Made by a program: the position numbers and the translations under genes. From contig NZ_KB900539.1 of the NCBI RefSeq assembly GCF_000378945.1, positions 300,937 through 364,936 on the forward strand: a stretch of 64,000 nt of DNA. Reading direction: 5' to 3'. The stretch is from Methyloversatilis universalis EHg5. Its GTDB lineage: Bacteria > Pseudomonadota > Gammaproteobacteria > Burkholderiales > Rhodocyclaceae. The notes under the pieces are model-generated. The model was not told the origin of the DNA. It saw only the letters and a list, made by a program, of their open reading frames with translations, and made no database searches. Of this stretch, positions 1-6,955 are shown piece by piece. The stretch's first letter is position 1, and the number at the start of each line of letters is the position of its first letter.

Positions 1-519
1 CCGGATGACGATTTCGTCGCGCAGCGGACTGCTGCGCAGCTGATCCGTGACCTTCCCGAAGGTGAAGGCCGCTACCTGGAGTGGGTGGCTGCGTCCGAGG
101 CCCGTCTGTCGAATGCACCGCCCCGGCACTGCTCATGGATGGCAAGTCAGATTCTGGATCGGGCTGACGTGGTCAAGGCAAACCATCGCCGCCGGTCCAA
201 CTGGCTGTCGTTAAGTGCGTTGGTGGGCGAAGGCTTCGACGGGGTGCAGCCTCTCCATCGTTCGCTTGGGCCAGATGAGGTGCCGTTGACCTATGTGATT
301 CGTGTCACGCAGGGCCAACGAGATGAACTGCGTGCGGCACTTTCCGCGCATGCGATCTACTGCCCTGTTCACTGGAAACTGGGGAGCGAGGCGTCGATCG
401 AAGCGCGCTGTCTTGCATCTGAGGTGCTCAGTCTGCCGATAGATCAGCGATATGACGAATCTGATATGCGACGCATCCGCGATGCGCTGCGTGACTGCGT
501 GGAGAAGATGAATGAATGA
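1..519 (+). CDS. DegT/DnrJ-like aminotransferase-fold protein, C-terminal part (5' end outside window)
   Basis: The frame is open from base 1, so only the last 172 residues are present. The visible part resembles the small C-terminal domain of DegT/DnrJ/EryC1 sugar aminotransferases: an NHRRRSNW segment, a YVIRV strand and the ending LSLPIDQRY followed by a DM..I helix. The PLP lysine would lie upstream, so activity cannot be judged. The stop overlaps the start of the nonulosonate synthase by 8 bases, indicating one transcript. In legionaminic acid pathways the aminotransferase is LegC, but the YCPVHW motif is not typical of LegC as I know it. A related PLP-fold protein is equally possible. 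Confidence 0.55.
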   Translation, partial: PDDDFVAQRTAAQLIRDLPEGEGRYLEWVAASEARLSNAPPRHCSWMASQILDRADVVKANHRRRSNWLSLSALVGEGFDGVQPLHRSLGPDEVPLTYVIRVTQGQRDELRAALSAHAIYCPVHWKLGSEASIEARCLASEVLSLPIDQRYDESDMRRIRDALRDCVEKMNE

Positions 520-1606
520 TGGACAGCGCGTGTTCGTGATCGCCGAAGCAGGCGTGAATCACAATGGTTCGCTCGAGATGGCGATCCAACTGATCGACGT
601 GGCCCGTGCTGCAGGAGCTGACGCCGTGAAATTTCAGACCTTCAGGTCTGAAGCGGTGGTCAGTCGTTTGGCGCCGAAGGCCGAGTACCAGATATCCAAT
701 ACTGGCAACGATGAGAGCCAGCTCGACATGGTGCGCAAGCTTGAACTGTCGGCGGAAAGTCATCGAGCACTCGTGCGTCACTGCGAGCAGATCGGTATTC
801 GCTTCCTGTCGACGCCGTTTGATCCTGACAGCGCGACGTTTCTGATTGAAGCGCTCGGATTGGAGCTGATCAAGCTGCCGTCCGGAGAAATTACCAACGC
901 TCCCTTTCTTTTGCATGTCGCCCGTTTCGGGCGCCCAGTCATTCTGTCTACTGGAATGAGTAGTCTGGGCGAAGTCGAAAGCGCTCTTGGCGTTCTGGCC
1001 TATGGATATCTCGGCAGAGCCGGGGTTCCGTCGCGACAGGCTTTTGCCGATGCGTTCGATAGCACGGAAGGACAGGCCGTGTTGCAGGAGAAAGTGTCGC
1101 TCCTGCATTGCACCACTGAATACCCGACTCCATTCGATCAGGTGAATCTGCGAGCGATGGATACCCTTTCAGCGGCGTTCGGCTTGCCGACCGGCCTTTC
1201 TGATCATACCCCCGGCATAGTCATTCCGTTGGCAGCGGTGGCACGTGGCGCGCGCGTCATAGAAAAGCACTTCACGCTGGATCGCACGCTGCCAGGGCCT
1301 GATCACCGGGCCTCGCTGGAGCCGGAGGAGTTGCGGGACATGGTAGCGGGTGTCAGAGCAATCGAAAGCGCGCTTGGCGAAGGCCGGAAGCGCATGGCTC
1401 CGGTCGAGGCAGGCAATCGAGTGATCGCGAGGAGAAGTTTGGTCGCTGCTCGACCGGTGGTTCGCGGAGAGCGCTGGACGGCGGAGAATTTGACCTGCAA
1501 GCGGCCTGGAAGCGGGATATCGCCGTTCGACTACTGGGACATGCTCGGGCGTTCCGCGGTACGCGATTTCGACGCGGACGAACTGATTGAGCGGGACGGA
1601 AGCTGA
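512..1606 (+). CDS. N-acetylneuraminate/legionaminate synthase (NeuB/LegI family)
   Basis: The 364-residue protein is full length for the NeuB family. The TIM-barrel starts with VFVIAEAGVNHNGS and has KFQTF, FLSTPFD, KLPSGE, STGMSS and LSDHTPG motifs. A C-terminal SAF (antifreeze-like) domain covers roughly residues 300-360. The family condenses phosphoenolpyruvate with a six-carbon N-acyl amino sugar to a nine-carbon nonulosonic acid. Sequence alone does not separate sialic, legionaminic and pseudaminic substrates. The adjacent PtmE-like guanylyltransferase, a hallmark of the GDP-linked Campylobacter legionaminate route, favours legionaminate. The ATG overlaps the upstream stop and the next gene follows after 3 bases. 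Confidence 0.88.
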   Translation: MNDGQRVFVIAEAGVNHNGSLEMAIQLIDVARAAGADAVKFQTFRSEAVVSRLAPKAEYQISNTGNDESQLDMVRKLELSAESHRALVRHCEQIGIRFLSTPFDPDSATFLIEALGLELIKLPSGEITNAPFLLHVARFGRPVILSTGMSSLGEVESALGVLAYGYLGRAGVPSRQAFADAFDSTEGQAVLQEKVSLLHCTTEYPTPFDQVNLRAMDTLSAAFGLPTGLSDHTPGIVIPLAAVARGARVIEKHFTLDRTLPGPDHRASLEPEELRDMVAGVRAIESALGEGRKRMAPVEAGNRVIARRSLVAARPVVRGERWTAENLTCKRPGSGISPFDYWDMLGRSAVRDFDADELIERDGS

Positions 1607-1609
1607 GCG

Positions 1610-2653
1610 ATGGCGGCATCTGCTCCTTGGCGTCAGATACTTGTCGCATCTGACGCGACCCTGAACGACGCATTGCGTGTGCTCGACGGCGGCGGGCTTC
1701 GGTTGGTCATGGTGGTCGATGCTGCCGGCTGTCTGCTGGGCATACTGACTGATGGCGATGTTCGTCGAGCGTTGCTGAACCGGGTCGGGCTGGATGCACA
1801 GGTCAGCTCAGTGATGAACGCTCAGCCACGCACTGCGCTGGCCGGACAGCCAAAGGAGGTGCTGCGCAAATTGATGGAAGCGCATTCCCTCCTGCACATT
1901 CCCTTGGTTGACGCCGATGGTGTGTTGCAAGGCCTTGAAACCTATCACAATCTTCTGGCTTCACCACGATGCGATACGCCGGTCTTCCTGATGGCAGGCG
2001 GCTTCGGCACCCGTCTTCGACCGCTGACTGACGACTGTCCGAAGCCGCTGCTGAATGTCGGTGGCAAGCCTATCCTCGAATCGATACTCGAGAGTTTCAT
2101 CGCTGCGGGCTTCCACCGCTTCTACATTTCGGTTCACTATCTCGCCGAACGGATCAAGCAACACTTCGGTGACGGCGACCGCTGGGGCATCAGCATCAAG
2201 TATGTCGAGGAGGACACCCCTCTCGGCACTGGTGGTGCACTGGGTCTTCTGCCTGATCTGGGTGAGGAGCCGGTCATTGTCATGAATGGCGATGTACTTA
2301 CCCGACTGGACCCGGCCGCTCTTCTTGATTTCCATCTATCCCAGCAGTCGGCCATGACCTTGTGTGTGCGTGAGTACGACATGCAGGTACCGTTCGGGGT
2401 GGTGGAAGGAAGCGACATGCAGGTAACGGGCATCGTGGAAAAGCCGGTCCACCGCTTCTTCGTCAATGCGGGCATCTATGTCGTATCGCCGGAGGCCATC
2501 GCCCGAGTACGCCCGCCGCGCAGGATAGACATGCCGGATCTGGTCCAGTCTCTCCTCGGAGATGGTCGCAAGGTCGCCATGTTTCCGATCCACGAATACT
2601 GGCTTGACATCGGGCGGCCGGACGATTTCAAGCGCGCGCAGACGGACTTCTAA
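1610..2653 (+). CDS. CBS-domain sugar-phosphate nucleotidyltransferase (PtmE-like, GlcN-1-P guanylyltransferase)
   Basis: The 347-residue protein has two CBS motifs (about residues 1-115) fused to a nucleotidyltransferase domain from about residue 122. That domain carries the signature LMAGGFGTRLRPLT followed by KPLLNVGGKP, and NGDVLT for metal binding. This CBS-NTP_transferase fusion is the architecture of Campylobacter PtmE, which makes GDP-glucosamine at the start of the legionaminic acid pathway. Its place between the synthase and the later CMP-transferase supports that role. The nucleotide and sugar used are inferred, and mannose-1-phosphate or another hexose-1-phosphate cannot be excluded. 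It sits 3 bases after the synthase gene. Confidence 0.8.
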   Translation: MAASAPWRQILVASDATLNDALRVLDGGGLRLVMVVDAAGCLLGILTDGDVRRALLNRVGLDAQVSSVMNAQPRTALAGQPKEVLRKLMEAHSLLHIPLVDADGVLQGLETYHNLLASPRCDTPVFLMAGGFGTRLRPLTDDCPKPLLNVGGKPILESILESFIAAGFHRFYISVHYLAERIKQHFGDGDRWGISIKYVEEDTPLGTGGALGLLPDLGEEPVIVMNGDVLTRLDPAALLDFHLSQQSAMTLCVREYDMQVPFGVVEGSDMQVTGIVEKPVHRFFVNAGIYVVSPEAIARVRPPRRIDMPDLVQSLLGDGRKVAMFPIHEYWLDIGRPDDFKRAQTDF

Positions 2654-2656
2654 TCG

Positions 2657-3658
2657 ATGGAGGAGATCAGCCTGTCGGATGCGACTGGCCTGTACGAATC
2701 GCTGCCGGCGGAACGTCGGATCGCCACGCTTGCACCGGCCTATGTTGTGGCTGATGCGGGGCGTGATCCTTGTCTGCATCCGGTTTTCGTCGCGCGCCGA
2801 AGCGGCGCGGATTTCTGGCTGCATGCGGTGCACCGTGCCCGCATTCCGGGCGAGACGAGCAGCGACTTTCAGTCGGCCTATGGCTATGGCGGCCCTGTCT
2901 CGAGCCCAGGTTTTCGGCTGTCACCAGCCGAAATCTGGCGCGAGTATGCCGCCTGGTGTCGTACCCATGGCGTGGTTGCCGAATTCGTTCGCCTTCATCC
3001 GATGGCGTCGGAATGGCAGGTCTACGGCGGTGAGGTGCACGAGGACCGCGCCACCGTTGTAATGGATGTGAGCGTTCCGGATATCCGTGCGGGCTATGAG
3101 GTAAGGAGCCGGACAGCCGTGCGCAAGGCAGAGAAATTCGGGCTGGAGGTCGTGGCCTGTCCCTCCAGCGAGATTGCGTCCCGTTTCGCGTCTTTTTACC
3201 GCGAGGGTATGGCGCGGCTTGGCGCTGATGATTTCTATCTGTTCGGAGATGAATACTTCTCGCGCCTGGCTGGCCTGAACGGTATTCGGTTGCTGGTTTG
3301 CCGCCGGATTGGCGACGACGAGTGGATGTCGGCCGGGCTTTTCCTCGCTGGCGCACTCACGCTTGAATATCATCTTTCGGCCACCACGGAGGAGGGGCGC
3401 GCGCTCGCTGCCACCAATCTGCTGATTGATGCAGCTGCCCGAATGGCCAGGGAAAGCGGCTTGCATCGGCTTTACCTGGGAGGCGGCACCGACCGTGATC
3501 CCGGCAATGCACTCCTGCGTTTCAAGGCCGGGTTCTCTCGCCTGCGGAGGACATTTCGTGTCGGCCGCGCCATTCATGACATCGATCTCTACGCGGGCAT
3601 TGCCGCCCGCATGAACATTCAAATCACCGCGTCGACGCGGGTGCTGTTTTATCGATAG
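2657..3658 (+). CDS. FemAB/GNAT-like N-acyltransferase
   Basis: The 333-residue protein looks like a double-GNAT FemAB/BioF2-type acyltransferase. The C-terminal half has R.AVRKAEKFGLEV (about residues 150-165), a YREGM helix, LEYHLSAT and LYLGGGTDRD followed by LRFKAGFS, all typical of that fold. FemAB-like proteins in glycan loci transfer acyl or aminoacyl groups to amino sugars. Here it sits between PtmE-like and CMP-nonulosonate synthetase genes. It may therefore acylate the nonulosonate or its precursor, replacing a LegH-type acetyltransferase that is not seen in the window. Acyl donor and acceptor are unknown. Confidence 0.65.
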   Translation: MEEISLSDATGLYESLPAERRIATLAPAYVVADAGRDPCLHPVFVARRSGADFWLHAVHRARIPGETSSDFQSAYGYGGPVSSPGFRLSPAEIWREYAAWCRTHGVVAEFVRLHPMASEWQVYGGEVHEDRATVVMDVSVPDIRAGYEVRSRTAVRKAEKFGLEVVACPSSEIASRFASFYREGMARLGADDFYLFGDEYFSRLAGLNGIRLLVCRRIGDDEWMSAGLFLAGALTLEYHLSATTEEGRALAATNLLIDAAARMARESGLHRLYLGGGTDRDPGNALLRFKAGFSRLRRTFRVGRAIHDIDLYAGIAARMNIQITASTRVLFYR

Positions 3659-3673
3659 GAGCTCAGAGTCATC

Positions 3674-4342
3674 ATGTGGGATCCCGTTTGGGAAGATATC
3701 TTCGCCAGCCAGGAATGGGGAAAGTATCCTGGAGAAGAACTGATCCGCTTTGTTGCACGTGGCTACTACCGCGCACCCAACAGAAAGGATGTGCGCTTTC
3801 TTGAACTCGGGTGTGGTCCTGGAGCGAATCTCTGGTTTCTTGCCCGAGAGGGCTTTGCATTTTGCGGAGTTGATGGGTCACCGACCGCGGTCGAGCGTGC
3901 CGCCCGCCGACTTGATGCGGAATCACCGGGGTGGCGCGAGCACAGTTCCCTGCACGTTGGCGATATCGGGGAGCTCCCGTTCAACGACGGTCATTTTGAT
4001 GCGGTAATCGATATCGAGGCGCTCTCATGCAATGGCTACGAATCGGCGCGCGCGATCTATGCGGAAGCGGCGCGGGTCACGCGATCCGGTGGCCGGTTGT
4101 TCTCCCGAACTTTCGCTGAAGGCAGCTGGGGCGACGGTACCGGAGAGCCTGCTGGGCGTGATGCATGGCGGTGCGCCGAGGGTCCGTTGATGGGTAAGGG
4201 AATGTGTCGTTTCACTCGCCTGGGTGACATTCCCGAACTCATTGCCCCGTATCGCGCCGACGCGATCGAAATGCTCAGTGCAAGTTACGACGGGCGTACC
4301 AGTGTGGTGAAGGAGTGGCTCATCTCCGCCTCTCGTCCCTGA
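3674..4342 (+). CDS. class I SAM-dependent methyltransferase
   Basis: The 222-residue protein has methyltransferase motif I as FLELGCGPGANLW (about residues 42-54), an acidic residue ending strand 2 (FCGVDGS), and DIGELPFNDGHFDAVIDIEAL in the motif II/post region. AGGAG lies upstream of the ATG at 3656-3660. It lies between the FemAB-like and CMP-sugar synthetase genes, so O- or N-methylation of the nonulosonic acid or another glycan residue is the simplest role. A related motif order occurs in many polysaccharide tailoring enzymes, and the substrate cannot be read from the sequence. Confidence 0.75.
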   Translation: MWDPVWEDIFASQEWGKYPGEELIRFVARGYYRAPNRKDVRFLELGCGPGANLWFLAREGFAFCGVDGSPTAVERAARRLDAESPGWREHSSLHVGDIGELPFNDGHFDAVIDIEALSCNGYESARAIYAEAARVTRSGGRLFSRTFAEGSWGDGTGEPAGRDAWRCAEGPLMGKGMCRFTRLGDIPELIAPYRADAIEMLSASYDGRTSVVKEWLISASRP

Positions 4343-4370
4343 TCCAGCCATTGCCGATGATAGAAACAGC

Positions 4371-5063
4371 GTGAAGGTTCTTGCTCTCATTCCAGCTCGC
4401 GGCGGTTCCAAGAGAGTTCCGGGCAAGAATGTCCGTGATCTTGCCGGGAAGCCGTTGATCGTATGGACACTGGATGCCGTACGGGGTGTCGAAGGCGTAG
4501 TGGACGTGCTGGTATCCACCGACGATCCGGGCATCGCCGCTGTGGCCTCGTCTGCTGGAGCTCGCGTTCCTTGGCTCAGACCTGCTCATCTGGCAACGGA
4601 CATCGCAGGATCCGTCGATGTAGCGCTCCACGCGCTCGACTGGTTTGAGATGCAGCACGGGACCGTGGACGCGCTGCTTCTGTTGCAGCCCACATCACCG
4701 CTGCGCCGGCGTGAGTCAGTGGAGGCCGGTCTGGCTCTCTTTCAGCAATGCGGGAGCAATGCGCTCGTCGGGGTTTCTCCCGTAAGTACCCATCCGTACT
4801 GGTCTTACCGCATCGAAGACCAGCGATTGATCTCATTCATGCCGGATGCGCCCAGGGATGTTCGCTCGCAGGATCTTCCTCCTGCCTACATGATCAACGG
4901 AGCCTTCTATCTCATCACCCCGGAATGCCTGAGGAGCAAGCGATCTTTCGTGCCGCCAGGCGCCCAGCCGCTGGTTATGGATGATCCGGCTGAGGCGGTT
5001 GATATCGACACAGAGTTCGACTGGCGGATTGCGGAATGTCTCGCCTGTGGAGTGAGGCCCTGA
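4371..5063 (+). CDS. CMP-nonulosonate (N-acylneuraminate/legionaminate) cytidylyltransferase
   Basis: The 230-residue protein belongs to the NeuA/LegF/PseF family. It opens with ALIPARGGSKRVPGKN, the CTP-binding signature, followed by GKPLIVWTLDA, LLLQPTSPLRR and a late DIDTEFDW. The family activates nonulosonic acids as CMP-sugars for glycosyltransfer. A GTG start is used; no in-frame ATG precedes the conserved first strand. It follows the synthase and PtmE-like genes, matching the order of activation after synthesis. Its stop overlaps the next start by one base if the downstream ATG at 5063 is used. Confidence 0.85.
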   Translation: MKVLALIPARGGSKRVPGKNVRDLAGKPLIVWTLDAVRGVEGVVDVLVSTDDPGIAAVASSAGARVPWLRPAHLATDIAGSVDVALHALDWFEMQHGTVDALLLLQPTSPLRRRESVEAGLALFQQCGSNALVGVSPVSTHPYWSYRIEDQRLISFMPDAPRDVRSQDLPPAYMINGAFYLITPECLRSKRSFVPPGAQPLVMDDPAEAVDIDTEFDWRIAECLACGVRP

Positions 5064-6955
5064 TGTCAGACGCGCATGCAACGACTGGCACAGGGAATCT
5101 GCTGATCGCTCACTCCGCTTGTGCGCCGCATGTGCCTGTGGCGACCCGATGGTGGGTGTTGGGCAGTGATGTATCTGCGCGCCTGGTTGAGCAACATGGC
5201 GCGGCGTTTTCTGCGCTGCACGTGCTTGAAACTGAACCGGAGAACAAGGATGCGTTCGCGCATGCCGCAACCTGCGAACGTCAACGCTATGCGCGATATG
5301 TTCCGTTGCTGGCCAATCGTCTGCGACGCATCCACGGATTGAATCACCCGGATCTGTTCTGGGAACGTGTCATGGGCATGTCATTGCTGATGCATGTCAG
5401 CAATGTCCTTCGGATAATCAGGGCGTGTGAGTTGCTCGCAGAGGTGAATGGTGCAGCTTTTGTCCGCTCCGCGAGCCAGCGCAGGGCAGGCTGGGTGCCG
5501 CCGAATGAGGGCGCATACCGTCAGTGCTTTCAATTCGAGGAGGGCGGGGACGAACGTCTGGTGACCGATTATGCTCGGCTCTTTCCGGACCGGCTCCGAT
5601 TGATGGAGGCACACATGCCGGACAGGGAGCTGGCTCCGGAGCCCCGGCGTGCACAAGCGGTCATGCCCGGTTCTGGACGGTTCGCCCGACTGTGGAGACG
5701 TCGGCGCGAGCTGCTCCCCGAGTTGCTCGTACGCGTGCTGCGAAGATGGGTCTCTCCCCGCCTCCTGGCCACTCATCTCTACTGGCGCACTGAAGCGCGC
5801 CAGCGCATTGAATTGCGATCACTGGGACGGGTCCGGTTTGAACTGCCCCAATCGTTTCCGTCTGGAGAACCGGTCGTGGTCAGACACGATTGGCGCGCCG
5901 TTCTGGCAGAGCCCCCGGAGGGGGCTGATGACTTTGATCGTCTGTTCTTCGAGTCACTGCGCATGTCGGCGCCGGCCAGCTGGCTGGAGACATTATCCGG
6001 ACGAATGGAGGCGGCGCGGAGCAGGCTCGCGGGATTGACTGACCTCCGCTGGATCGTCAATGAAAGCCTGGATGAAGATTCCTTGCTTCTGTGCGGAGTG
6101 GGTGCGGAGAGCGGCATTTCCGTTGCTCTGTGTGAGCATAACTATCTGCAGCAGCAGTATTTAGGAAACATGGTCTGGTACATGTCTCGCAAAGTTGATG
6201 TGTACCTGTCGCTAGGCTGGGCAGATGCCCGGTATTCCAAGGTCGTACCCGCCGGGTCATGTTTTGGTTGGATCGAGGGCCGCCGTGTCAGACCGGATAT
6301 CGACGTTCTGTACGTTTCTGGCGTCTGTGTGACGAGACCGACAGTGACCAGCGCCGGTTACAGCACTTCGGGGACGATTAACTCCGCACGCTATCTCGCC
6401 ATGAAAAATGCATTCTTTGATGGCCTCGCGCCAGAGATATGCAAGCGTATCTACTATCGTGATTATCCCGCCTGGAAGCGGGAAACGTTCGGCGTTCACA
6501 GCCTCGACAGGCGGTTCGCTGCATCGCTGCTGAATCGAGTTGGCGTGCTTGATGACCAGGGTCAGGGCAGCAGTACTCAATTGCTTAACCGGTGCCGAGT
6601 AGTTGTCACTGACTACTGTTCCACAACATATATCCAGGCGCTTCTGGCTGATGTACCCACCATCGTGCTTTTCAATCAAGCTTCGTATTACCTTGAAGAA
6701 CAGTACCAAGATTTCTTCGACGAATTGATCTCTGCCCGGATCTTTCATCCTGATCCTACCGAGGCGGCAGATTTCCTTGAAACCATCCTCGATGATCCCG
6801 ATGCATGGTGGAACAGCAGTTCTGTGAGGACAGCTCGGTCAGCGTTCCTTCGCCGTAATCTCGGTTCGGAGGAGGCCCTGCAGGCGCACGTTCTGGCGCT
6901 GATGCATGGACGTTTCACCGCTGTACCTGCACAGACTGCAGAGGAGCATTCATGA
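5063..6955 (+). CDS. LIC12162-type surface-polysaccharide transferase
   Basis: The ATG at 5063 overlaps the previous stop (TGATG) and gives 630 residues; an upstream in-frame ATG at 5036 would need a longer overlap. The protein matches the LIC12162 transferase family in two places: an N-terminal LRRIHGLNHPDLFWERVMG segment, and a C-terminal VTDYCSTTYIQALLADVPT with a following DDPDAWWNSSSVR stretch. These proteins occur in O-antigen/capsule loci, and the C-terminal part resembles a GT-B glycosyltransferase half. Directly after the CMP-nonulosonate synthetase, it is a reasonable candidate for the nonulosonate transferase. That is inference; no activity is established for the family as far as I know. 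Confidence 0.6.
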   Translation: MSDAHATTGTGNLLIAHSACAPHVPVATRWWVLGSDVSARLVEQHGAAFSALHVLETEPENKDAFAHAATCERQRYARYVPLLANRLRRIHGLNHPDLFWERVMGMSLLMHVSNVLRIIRACELLAEVNGAAFVRSASQRRAGWVPPNEGAYRQCFQFEEGGDERLVTDYARLFPDRLRLMEAHMPDRELAPEPRRAQAVMPGSGRFARLWRRRRELLPELLVRVLRRWVSPRLLATHLYWRTEARQRIELRSLGRVRFELPQSFPSGEPVVVRHDWRAVLAEPPEGADDFDRLFFESLRMSAPASWLETLSGRMEAARSRLAGLTDLRWIVNESLDEDSLLLCGVGAESGISVALCEHNYLQQQYLGNMVWYMSRKVDVYLSLGWADARYSKVVPAGSCFGWIEGRRVRPDIDVLYVSGVCVTRPTVTSAGYSTSGTINSARYLAMKNAFFDGLAPEICKRIYYRDYPAWKRETFGVHSLDRRFAASLLNRVGVLDDQGQGSSTQLLNRCRVVVTDYCSTTYIQALLADVPTIVLFNQASYYLEEQYQDFFDELISARIFHPDPTEAADFLETILDDPDAWWNSSSVRTARSAFLRRNLGSEEALQAHVLALMHGRFTAVPAQTAEEHS

